6,403 nt of DNA from NCBI GenBank assembly GCA_900547315.1, contig URGI01000091.1:1-6403 (forward strand), in the 5' to 3' direction. Origin of the DNA: an uncultured Eubacteriales bacterium. Lineage in GTDB: Bacteria; Bacillota; Clostridia; Oscillospirales; Oscillospiraceae. The position numbers and the translations under genes are program-made. Under the pieces are notes generated by a model. The model did no database searches, was not told where the DNA came from, and saw only the letters and a program-made list of their open reading frames with translations. Positions within the stretch are counted from its first letter, which is position 1, and each line of letters starts with the position of its first letter. Shown piece by piece: positions 1 through 5,750 of the stretch.

Positions 1-75
1 TTTTTTTTTTTCAAGCAGAAGACGGCATACGAGCTCTGATCGTGACTGGAGTTCAGACGTGTGCTCTTCCGATCT
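1..75 (+). other. Illumina TruSeq P7/index adapter plus poly-T (library artefact)
   Basis: Bases 1-11 are all T. Bases 12-33 match the Illumina P7 flow-cell sequence (CAAGCAGAAGACGGCATACG, then AG). Bases 34-35 read CT where the oligo has AT, a single mismatch at 34. Bases 36-41 are CTGATC, the reverse complement of TruSeq index 9 (GATCAG). Bases 42-75 match the TruSeq read-2 primer region, beginning GTGACTGGAGTTC and ending CTCTTCCGATCT. The order and spacing are those of an intact library oligo, so this is untrimmed adapter retained at a contig end and not organismal DNA. The true insert starts at 76. Confidence 0.98.
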
Positions 76-119
76 AGATCGCGTCCGCAGATCATAAAAT
101 CGACAGGGAGGACATTGCC
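76..119 (+). other. Short genomic leader before tmcAL, possible tail of an upstream gene
   Basis: These 44 bases lie between the adapter ligation point and the tmcAL start. They hold the tmcAL ribosome binding site. One frame (77-97) reads DRVRRS then TAA, which could be the end of an upstream co-oriented gene, but seven codons cannot show this. The frame of tmcAL itself is open leftwards through this stretch, so an upstream start in the missing sequence cannot be strictly excluded. The ribosome binding site and the family's typical N-terminus argue against it. Confidence 0.4.
105..111 (+). promoter_or_regulatory. Ribosome binding site of tmcAL
   Basis: AGGGAGG lies 8 bases before the ATG at 120. 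It fixes the start even though the reading frame stays open upstream into the adapter. Confidence 0.8.
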
Positions 120-1328
120 ATGGCCATAATAGGGATCATTGCGGAGTATAACCCGTTTCACACGGGGCATGAGTATCACATCGCAAGGAGCAGGGAGCTT
201 CTGGGCGCGGACAGTACGGTCATATGTGTTATGAGCGGCGATTTCGTGCAGCGCGGCGAAGCGGCGCTGTACTCGAAATTTGCCCGAGCCGAAGCCGCAT
301 GCCGCTGCGGGGCCGATCTGGTCATCGAGCTGCCGCTGCCGTGGGCGCTGTCGTCGGCGGAGGGCTTCGCGCGCGGTGCGGTGGGACTGCTCGGGGCGTT
401 GGGCGCTACGCATCTCAGCTTCGGCAGCGAGTGCGGCGATGTGCAGCGGCTTGAAAGGATTGCCGAGAATCTCATCGATCCTGCGGTCAATGCCGAGATA
501 AGCCGCGAACTCAACGAGAACGCGAATAACTCCTACGCTTCGGCGCGGCAGACGGTGCTCGCGCGGCGGCTGGGGGACGAGGCGAAGCTCATCGAGCAGC
601 CGAACAACATCCTTGCCGTCGAGTACCTCAAGGCGATATACGAGCAGCGGCTGGACATAACGCCCATGACCGTGCAGCGCATAGGCAGCGGGCACGACAT
701 GACGGGCGATATCGGGCCGAAGTCTGCGTCGGAGCTGCGCCGCATGATACTGTCGGGCGAAAAAGTTGATAATTATATTCCGAAAAATGCATTGGATGTA
801 TATTCGCGCGAGGAGAGCCTCGGCAGACAGGCCATGAGCCGTGATTTTCACGAGACGGCGATACTCTCGCGGCTGCGTATGTTTGGTGAAAATTACTACA
901 ACTCGCTTCCAGATTCCGGCGGCGGGCTTGGCAGCAGACTGTACAAGGCTGCGCATGAGGAGGCAACGCTCGACGGCATCCTTGCGGCGGTCAAAACAAA
1001 GCGTTATGCTTTGTCAAGAATACGCAGAATGTGCCTCTGCGCGGCGCTTGGCGTCAAAAAAGGTGCCGCAGACGGCACTCCGCCGTACGCGAGAGTACTT
1101 GCCGCAAACTCCCGCGGCTGCGAATATCTGCGCGTTCTGAGCAAAGATCCGACGATACCCGTCATAACAAAGCCCGCCGCGGCGCGGACACTGTCCGCGG
1201 AACGCGAGCAGGTGTTTGAGCTTGGTGCAGCGGCAAACGAGCTGTATGTGCTCGCATACCGCGCCGAGCAGGAGCGCAGAGGGGGGCAGGACTGGCGCAC
1301 CAGCCCCAAAATTGTGCAAAACGACTAA
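120..1328 (+). CDS. tmcAL: tRNA(Met) cytidine acetate ligase TmcAL (YlbM family)
   Basis: This is a 402-residue cytosolic enzyme. Known members of the family use acetate and ATP to acetylate the wobble cytidine (C34) of elongator tRNA-Met, giving ac4C; this is the Bacillus-type route, unlike the acetyl-CoA-dependent TmcA of Enterobacteria. The N-terminus carries the nucleotidyltransferase signature AEYNPFHTGH at residues 8-17, with an HxGH motif at 14-17 that binds the adenylate. The family blocks MSGDFVQRGEAA (38-49), ADLVIELP (65-72), FGSE (101-104) and PNNILAVEYLKA (161-172) are all present and intact. The length fits the usual 390-420 residues, so the gene is complete. The start has a good ribosome binding site and gives the canonical MAIIGIIAEYNPFH opening. 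The gene is followed by about 150 bases with a new promoter, so it is probably not co-transcribed with the transporter genes. Frequent ATA isoleucine codons (at least 12) match the following liv genes, so these belong to the same genome. Confidence 0.95.
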   Translation: MAIIGIIAEYNPFHTGHEYHIARSRELLGADSTVICVMSGDFVQRGEAALYSKFARAEAACRCGADLVIELPLPWALSSAEGFARGAVGLLGALGATHLSFGSECGDVQRLERIAENLIDPAVNAEISRELNENANNSYASARQTVLARRLGDEAKLIEQPNNILAVEYLKAIYEQRLDITPMTVQRIGSGHDMTGDIGPKSASELRRMILSGEKVDNYIPKNALDVYSREESLGRQAMSRDFHETAILSRLRMFGENYYNSLPDSGGGLGSRLYKAAHEEATLDGILAAVKTKRYALSRIRRMCLCAALGVKKGAADGTPPYARVLAANSRGCEYLRVLSKDPTIPVITKPAAARTLSAEREQVFELGAAANELYVLAYRAEQERRGGQDWRTSPKIVQND

Positions 1329-1335
1329 AGGAATT

Positions 1336-1356
1336 AAATGACGTTTTTATTCATTT
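1336..1356 (+). other. Weak AT-rich inverted repeat after tmcAL
   Basis: AAATGA (1336-1341) and TCATTT (1351-1356) are complementary around a 9-base loop, 7 bases after the tmcAL stop. The stem is short and AT-rich with no T-tract after it, so at best it is a weak 3' end structure. No strong rho-independent terminator is visible for tmcAL. Confidence 0.25.
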
Positions 1357-1370
1357 GGAATTTCTCCCTA

Positions 1371-1399
1371 TTGCAATTTAGTGCGGTACAGTGCATAAT
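1371..1399 (+). promoter_or_regulatory. Putative sigma-A promoter of the liv-type operon
   Basis: TTGCAA (1371-1376) is separated by exactly 17 bases from CATAAT (1394-1399). These match the housekeeping -35 box at 4 of 6 and the -10 box at 5 of 6 positions. Transcription would begin near 1405-1407, leaving an untranslated leader of about 70 bases before the ATG at 1478. The surrounding DNA is markedly more AT-rich than the genes on either side, as expected for a promoter. The call is by inspection only. Confidence 0.55.
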
Positions 1400-1424
1400 T
1401 ACAATATCGTCATTGAAAAACAGA

Positions 1425-1443
1425 TGTCCGCTATTGGCGGACA
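1425..1443 (+). other. Leader hairpin upstream of the substrate-binding protein gene
   Basis: TGTCCGC (1425-1431) and GCGGACA (1437-1443) form a perfect 7-bp stem with the 5-base loop TATTG. The element sits inside the predicted leader, about 20 bases before the ribosome binding site. On + it is not followed by T residues. Read on the - strand it is followed by TCTGTTTTTC, so it could act as a weak terminator for antisense transcription, or as a 5'-end stabiliser or operator on +. The role is not known. Confidence 0.4.
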
Positions 1444-1463
1444 AAAGCTGGCGAAGTATTATG

Positions 1464-1469
1464 AGGAGG
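1464..1469 (+). promoter_or_regulatory. Ribosome binding site deciding the substrate-binding protein start
   Basis: AGGAGG ends 8 bases before the ATG at 1478. The same frame is open back to a GTG at 1391, but that start overlaps the predicted -10 region, has no ribosome binding site and would bury the signal peptide. The ATG at 1478 is therefore chosen. Confidence 0.85.
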
Positions 1470-1477
1470 AAAGAAAA

Positions 1478-2677
1478 ATGAAGAAAGTTATTGCAATGCT
1501 TCTGGCCGTAGTTATGTTGTTTGCGCTGTGCGCATGCGGCTCTACTAATAGCGATTCCAAGAACGAAGCATCCAGCGGCAATAAGGTCGTAAAGATAGGC
1601 GTGTTTGAGCCGACCAGCGGCCAGAACGCTGCGGGCGGCAAGAAGGAGATCCTTGGTATCGAATATGCACATTCCCTGTATCCCACCATCGAGATAAACG
1701 GCGAGACCTATGATATAGAGCTTGTCTATGCTGATAACGGCTCCACCGCCGAGAAGGCGCCCTCCGCCGCTCAGCTGCTGATAAGCAACGGCGTCTCCGT
1801 CGTCATCGGTACTTACGGCTCCGGCTGCGCCATCGCGGCTGGCGACCTCTTCGCTTCCGCGAAGCTCCCCGCGATCGGCACCTCCTGCACCAACCCTCAG
1901 GTCACCCTCGGCAACGACTACTACTTCCGTATCGCATACATCGACCCGTTCCAGGGCGCTGTCATGGCAAGCTACGCACTCAAGAACGGCTGCAAGAACT
2001 GCGTCGTCATCGTTGAGGCCGGCGACGACTACTCCGCAGGCTTCGGCAACTACTTCTCCGAGGCAATGATAGCGGGCGGCGCAAAGTGCAGCACCGTCAC
2101 CTTCCAGAGCGGCGAGACCGACTTCTCCACCATCATGGCAAACATCAAGGCTGAGGGCTATGACGGCATCTTTGCTCCCGTATCCATCGAGACCGCTCCT
2201 CTGATCATCAATCAGGCTCGTGAGAACGGCGTTGACTGCCAGATCATGGCGGGCGACACTTGGGACGATATCTCCATCGCTGAGCGTGCCGGCGAGAATG
2301 CAAACGGCGTGTTCTTCTCCGCTTTCTTTGATGCGAGCGACACCAGCAACGAAGCGGGCGTTGAGTTCGTAAAAGGCTTCCGCGAGTATGTTGCAGCAGA
2401 TTCCACCAGAATCGAAAACAATGGCGGCACCTCCGAGGCAATCTCCTCCGTTACCCCCTGCGGCTATGACGCATACATGGCAGCCTACAACGCACTGCTC
2501 AAGGCACAGAGCCTTGACGGCGAGGCGATCCGCGATGCACTGGCCGGTCTTGAGGTAGAGGGCCTTGTCACCGGCGACCTGAAGTTCGACGAGAACGGCG
2601 ACGCTATCAAGAACTACGTTGCTATCAAGACCTTCAAGGACGGCGAGATAGTCTTCTCCGACTCATATGTCGGCTGA
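1478..2677 (+). CDS. Branched-chain amino acid-type ABC transporter substrate-binding lipoprotein
   Basis: This 399-residue exported lipoprotein is the solute receptor of a HAAT-type ABC importer (LivJ/LivK-like, Peripla_BP_6 fold). Residues 1-19 form a lipoprotein signal: positively charged KK, a hydrophobic core, then the lipobox L17-C18-A19-C20, with C20 the likely lipidated cysteine. A Ser/Asn-rich linker (about 21-36) precedes the binding domain, which opens with VVKIGVFEPTSG (37-48). The first lobe contains GTYGSGCAIAAG and LPAIGTSCTNPQVT, the segments that in this family line the amino-acid pocket. The domain continues to the C-terminus with no break. The substrate cannot be fixed from sequence: leucine/isoleucine/valine is the default, but the family also binds other amino acids, urea or amides. 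A promoter lies upstream, and a hairpin separates the gene from livH, as expected if the receptor is made in excess over the permeases. Strong codon bias also suggests high expression. Confidence 0.92.
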   Translation: MKKVIAMLLAVVMLFALCACGSTNSDSKNEASSGNKVVKIGVFEPTSGQNAAGGKKEILGIEYAHSLYPTIEINGETYDIELVYADNGSTAEKAPSAAQLLISNGVSVVIGTYGSGCAIAAGDLFASAKLPAIGTSCTNPQVTLGNDYYFRIAYIDPFQGAVMASYALKNGCKNCVVIVEAGDDYSAGFGNYFSEAMIAGGAKCSTVTFQSGETDFSTIMANIKAEGYDGIFAPVSIETAPLIINQARENGVDCQIMAGDTWDDISIAERAGENANGVFFSAFFDASDTSNEAGVEFVKGFREYVAADSTRIENNGGTSEAISSVTPCGYDAYMAAYNALLKAQSLDGEAIRDALAGLEVEGLVTGDLKFDENGDAIKNYVAIKTFKDGEIVFSDSYVG

Positions 2678-2710
2678 GACGGCAAAATAATACTTTAAGT
2701 TGATTTCGTT

Positions 2711-2747
2711 CAGCGTTTTCCCCGGCAATAAAGCCGGGGAAATGCTG
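2711..2747 (+). terminator. Intra-operon hairpin, probable attenuating terminator
   Basis: TTTCCCCGGC (2717-2726) and GCCGGGGAAA (2733-2742) form a perfect 10-bp stem around the loop AATAAA. CAGCG (2711-2715) pairs further with TGCTG (2743-2747, one G-T wobble) across a single bulged T at 2716. The 3' side is followed by TTATTT, a weak T-tract. The position between the receptor gene and livH suits partial termination or mRNA 3'-end protection, keeping receptor message above permease message. The livH ribosome binding site is 18 bases downstream, so it is outside the stem. Confidence 0.7.
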
Positions 2748-2779
2748 TTATTTAAGAGATAGTAAGAGGAGGCCGTAAT

Positions 2780-3667
2780 ATGCATACTGCCACATATTAC
2801 ATAGATCTGCTGCTGTCCGGCATAACGGTCGGCAGCCTGTATGCGCTGATTGCCATTGGCTATACCATGGTCTACGGTATACTGCGTCTTATAAACTTTG
2901 CCCATGGCGATATCTTCATGATGTCCGGATTCTTTATGATATATGTCAGCGCGACTTTGCCCATGGCGGTATCCATACCCGTCGTACTGCTGATGACGGT
3001 GCTGCTCGGCGTCCTCATCGAGCGCGCGGCATATAAGCCGCTGCGCAGCGCTCCGCGTATGTCCGTTATGATCTCCGCCATCGGTGTCAGCTACCTGCTT
3101 CAGAACCTCGCGACCTATATCACCGGCGGCCTTGCCAGACCGTATCCGGAGATATCCTTCCTGAAGAAGAGCTTCGCGGTAGGCTCGCTGAATATCAAGA
3201 TAATAACCCTGCTCACTCCGGTGCTGACGATCCTGCTTGTCATCTCGCTTGTAATATTCATCAAGCACACCAAGACCGGCATGGCCATGCGCGCCGTCTC
3301 CAAAGATTTTGACACTGCGCGCCTCATGGGCATCAAGGTCAACAGCGTCATCACCGTTACATTTATAATAGGTTCGTTCCTCGCGGGCGTAGGCTCCATC
3401 CTGTACTTCACAAACTACGGTCAGGTCAGCCCGACCATCGGCGCAATGCCCGGCCTGAAGGCCTTTGTCGCGGCGGTATTCGGCGGCATCGGCTCCATCC
3501 CAGGCGCGGTGCTGGGCGCGTACATAATCGGCGTATGCGAGTCGCTCATCAAGGCCAACGATTCCATCGCAATATTCAGCAACGCCTTTACATTTGCGCT
3601 GCTTATCGTGGTGCTGCTCTTCAAGCCCAACGGAATGTTCGGCGAAAAGCTGACGGAGAAGGTGTGA
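2780..3667 (+). CDS. livH: Branched-chain amino acid-type ABC transporter permease LivH
   Basis: This 295-residue integral membrane protein is one of the two permease subunits of the HAAT importer. It pairs with LivM in the membrane, takes solute from the lipoprotein encoded just upstream, and would be driven by LivG/LivF ATPases. Family blocks seen in order are GSLYALIAIGYTMVYGILRL and INFAHGDIFMM near the N-terminus, IERAAYKPLR, and MRAVSKDFDTARLMGI (the EAA-like cytoplasmic loop that contacts the ATPases). Near the C-terminus are FLAGVGSILY and FVAAVFGGIGSIPGAVLGAY. About eight hydrophobic segments are apparent and the length is normal. The ATG at 2780 follows AGAGGAGG with a 7-base gap. 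The gene ends 4 bases before the livM start, indicating translational coupling. It is rich in ATA isoleucine codons (14), like the rest of the left half. Confidence 0.95.
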   Translation: MHTATYYIDLLLSGITVGSLYALIAIGYTMVYGILRLINFAHGDIFMMSGFFMIYVSATLPMAVSIPVVLLMTVLLGVLIERAAYKPLRSAPRMSVMISAIGVSYLLQNLATYITGGLARPYPEISFLKKSFAVGSLNIKIITLLTPVLTILLVISLVIFIKHTKTGMAMRAVSKDFDTARLMGIKVNSVITVTFIIGSFLAGVGSILYFTNYGQVSPTIGAMPGLKAFVAAVFGGIGSIPGAVLGAYIIGVCESLIKANDSIAIFSNAFTFALLIVVLLFKPNGMFGEKLTEKV

Positions 3668-3671
3668 TATT

Positions 3672-5687
3672 ATGCTGAAAAACGATAAAAAGAAAAGAGA
3701 TATAATCCTCTCGCTGATACTTGCGGCGGTCGTTCTGGCGCTGCTTATCTATGTTGATAAGGAAATGCACTATTCGATGCTCGCCTCCATAATCCAGAAG
3801 GCGGCCATATATTCGCTGCTCGCCGTCTCGCTGAACCTCTTGAACGGCTTCACGGGGCTGTTCTCGCTCGGCCAGGCCGGATTTATGATGGTCGGCGCTT
3901 ATACCTACGCCATCCTTACCATCCCCCTCGACCAGCACGCGAGCGTCTACCAGTATTTTAACGGCGGCATCGTCAACGTCTGCCTGCCCGCGTGGGTCGG
4001 ACTTATCGCGGCGGGACTCGTCGCCGCGGGCTTTGCGTGGCTCGTCGGCAAGCCCTGCCTCAAGCTCAAGAGCGACTACCTCGCAATAGCGACGCTGGGC
4101 TTCGCGGAGATCCTGCGCGCGATAATCCAGTGGGACGTTCTCGGCCCCGTAACGAACGCCTCCAACATTCTCAAAAAGTTCCCGAAGTTTGACAGCGTGC
4201 TGACTCCGGTGCTGCTTGCGGCATTCTGCATCGCGCTCATCGTCCTGCTTATCGACTCCTCCTACGGCCGCGCGTTCAAGGCCATCCGCGAGGACGAGAT
4301 AGCGGCCGAGGCCATGGGCATAAACCTTGCCAAGACCAAGATGCAGGCATTTCTGACCAGCGCGTTTTTCGCCGGTATCGGCGGTGCGATGCTCGCAATG
4401 TTTCAGGCGAGCGTCTATGCCAAGGCTTTCACCTCGGCCATGACCTATGAGATACTGCTGATCGTTGTCATTGGCGGCATTGGCTCTGTGACCGGCTCCG
4501 TTATCGGCAGTTTCCTGTACATAGCCTGCTCCGAGTGGTGGCTGAGATTCCTGGACGACTCGCAGACCTACCTCGGTGTGAACATCCCGTTCATGCGCGG
4601 CGGCTTCAGAATGGTCGTGTTCTCGGTCGTCATCATGCTGGTCGTGCTGTTCTTCTGCAAGATCCTGTATGAAGGCTTCTACACGATGTTCAACATCCCG
4701 ATGGGCTCGATGTTGTCCGCCATGGCAGATACCGACGGCGAGCGCGCCGCCCTGTCCAGCGCCCGCGGCTTCGGCAGCATGATCGGCAACATCATCCCGA
4801 TGATCATCATGCCCCAGTTGCTCGCCAAGTTCGGCGATACCAGCAAGGCCTTCGGCATCGGTGCGACCCTCTGCGCCATTGTCGGCTTTGTGTTCTGTAT
4901 GCTGCACTATGCCTGGACTGAAGAGCGCCATGTCAGTGTTGCCCCCAGCGAGAGCAATGACAGCGTTAAGCTGACCGACATTCTGAATGTTTTCCGCGTA
5001 AACCGGCCGTTTCTGGCGCTGTGCATCCACGGCATCTGCATCTGCACGATGCAGTATGTCAGCAGCACGCTGGGCACCTACATGTACGGCGATGTGCTTG
5101 GCAACATCGGCATGATGAGCATGGCCAGCGCCGTGAGCATGCCTCTTGGTATTCTGGCACTGATCATCACCCCCAAGATCGCCGACAAGGTGGGTCTGGA
5201 GCGTATGATCCGCATCTGCCTGCTGACAGCCTCCGCCATCTACTTTGTGCTGTTCGGCGCACTGATGGTTGCTTCTGTTCCGGCAATCGCCTACATGCTC
5301 ATCAGCTCCATCGCACTGGGTCTTGCCAGCGTGTCCATCTACATGCAGTGGGGTCTGGTAGGTGAGGCCATCGACTACAACGAGATGATCACCGGCAAGC
5401 GCACCGAGGGTTCCATCTACGGCACCTTCAACCTGACCCGCCGCATCGGCCAGACCGTCGGCAACTCCGCCGCTGTGCTGGCTCTGGGCTGGATCGGCTA
5501 CCAGGCCGGTGCCGCCGCCCAGACTGTTGCCACCCTGAACGGCATCAAGGCATTGGTCGTTCTGACCCCCGCTATCTTCATTCTGGGCAGCTGGATCGCT
5601 TTCCGCTTTGTCTGGAACATCACCCCTGATGTGCGCGCCAAGATGGCCGCTTTCAAATCCGGCAAGGAGACCCCTGCCGCTGAATAA
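3672..5687 (+). CDS. livM: Chimeric ORF: LivM permease fused in frame to a truncated GPH/MelB-like symporter
   Basis: The 671-residue frame is about twice the length of LivM. Residues 1 to about 328 are a nearly whole LivM, the second HAAT permease. They contain NLLNGFTGLFSLGQAGFM, LKSDYLAIATLGFAEI, the EAA-like loop SYGRAFKAIREDEIAAEAMG, and VIGGIGSVTGSVIGSF, then the usual closing helix ending VVLFF. From about residue 331 the sequence switches to an MFS_2 (glycoside-pentoside-hexuronide:cation symporter) protein, starting at YTMFNIPMGSM and running to its natural C-terminus. LivM loses only a short hydrophilic tail; the symporter loses roughly its first 100-110 residues. Translation starts 4 bases after livH, using GGAGAAGG (3655-3662), which overlaps the end of livH. 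The livG and livF genes expected next are absent. I infer an assembly chimera or a deletion fusion rather than a functional two-domain transporter; the LivM identity is secure. Confidence 0.85.
   Translation: MLKNDKKKRDIILSLILAAVVLALLIYVDKEMHYSMLASIIQKAAIYSLLAVSLNLLNGFTGLFSLGQAGFMMVGAYTYAILTIPLDQHASVYQYFNGGIVNVCLPAWVGLIAAGLVAAGFAWLVGKPCLKLKSDYLAIATLGFAEILRAIIQWDVLGPVTNASNILKKFPKFDSVLTPVLLAAFCIALIVLLIDSSYGRAFKAIREDEIAAEAMGINLAKTKMQAFLTSAFFAGIGGAMLAMFQASVYAKAFTSAMTYEILLIVVIGGIGSVTGSVIGSFLYIACSEWWLRFLDDSQTYLGVNIPFMRGGFRMVVFSVVIMLVVLFFCKILYEGFYTMFNIPMGSMLSAMADTDGERAALSSARGFGSMIGNIIPMIIMPQLLAKFGDTSKAFGIGATLCAIVGFVFCMLHYAWTEERHVSVAPSESNDSVKLTDILNVFRVNRPFLALCIHGICICTMQYVSSTLGTYMYGDVLGNIGMMSMASAVSMPLGILALIITPKIADKVGLERMIRICLLTASAIYFVLFGALMVASVPAIAYMLISSIALGLASVSIYMQWGLVGEAIDYNEMITGKRTEGSIYGTFNLTRRIGQTVGNSAAVLALGWIGYQAGAAAQTVATLNGIKALVVLTPAIFILGSWIAFRFVWNITPDVRAKMAAFKSGKETPAAE
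4640..4670 (+). other. Probable breakpoint between LivM and symporter sequence
   Basis: The last residues typical of LivM are VVLFF (codons 324-328, ending at 4655). The first typical of GPH symporters are around YEGFYTMFNIP (codons 333-343, from 4668). The join therefore lies within about 4640-4670. The frame is kept. No insertion-sequence end, direct repeat or tRNA is visible here. The exact base cannot be placed without relatives to align. Confidence 0.65.
4660..5687 (+). pseudogene. N-terminally truncated GPH/MelB-like cation symporter (MFS_2)
   Basis: About 340 residues (331-671 of the fused frame) match the glycoside-pentoside-hexuronide:cation symporter family, which moves sugars or related solutes into the cell with Na+ or H+. 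Visible family features are NIPMGSM (341-347; N341 sits where E. coli MelB has Asp124), the loop DTDGERAALSSARGFG (353-368), the central cytoplasmic loop with DILNVFRVNRPFL (436-448), and EAIDYNEMITGKRTEG (565-580) followed by FNLTRRIG (587-593). Full members have about 450-480 residues and 12 helices. Here helices I-III are missing, including the helix II acidic residues that bind the cation in MelB, and there is no start of its own. As it stands it should not work as a symporter. Ile codons are ATC or ATT throughout with no ATA, unlike everything to the left. The substrate is unknown. Confidence 0.85.
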
Positions 5688-5698
5688 CGCCTGATCCC

Positions 5699-5727
5699 GG
5701 GGCTGTGCGGCAATCCTGCGCAGCCCC
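5699..5727 (+). terminator. Hairpin between the symporter and the creatininase-like gene
   Basis: GGGGCTGTGCGG (5699-5710) pairs with CCTGCGCAGCCCC minus its first base's neighbours, that is 5716-5727, giving 12 pairs including two G-T wobbles around the loop CAATC. It is followed by TTTCC, a poor T-tract. It starts 11 bases after the symporter stop and ends 10 bases before the next ribosome binding site. It may partly terminate transcription or tune the ratio of the two products. The short spacing still suggests one operon. Confidence 0.5.
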
Positions 5728-5750
5728 TTTCCTGATTGGAGGTAACGACT

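Noticed and set aside
77..97. Tail of an upstream gene (DRVRRS, stop)
   Set aside because: Seven codons directly after the adapter are too few to support any gene call.
1336..1356. Rho-independent terminator for tmcAL
   Set aside because: The stem is only six A/T-rich pairs with a 9-base loop and no T-tract after it.
1391..1477. GTG start giving the receptor 29 extra residues
   Set aside because: The extension precedes an obvious lipoprotein signal peptide, overlaps the predicted promoter and lacks a ribosome binding site. The ATG at 1478 has AGGAGG.
2663..3268. - strand open frame of 201 codons opposite livH
   Set aside because: It is a shadow of the livH codons with no family resemblance and no ribosome binding site that I can support.
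3672..5687. The idea that this is a genuine new ABC-symporter hybrid system
   Set aside because: The symporter part lacks three helices including the cation-binding one, the codon use changes at the join, livGF are missing and the contig carries adapter. It is kept as a finding to test, not as a described system.
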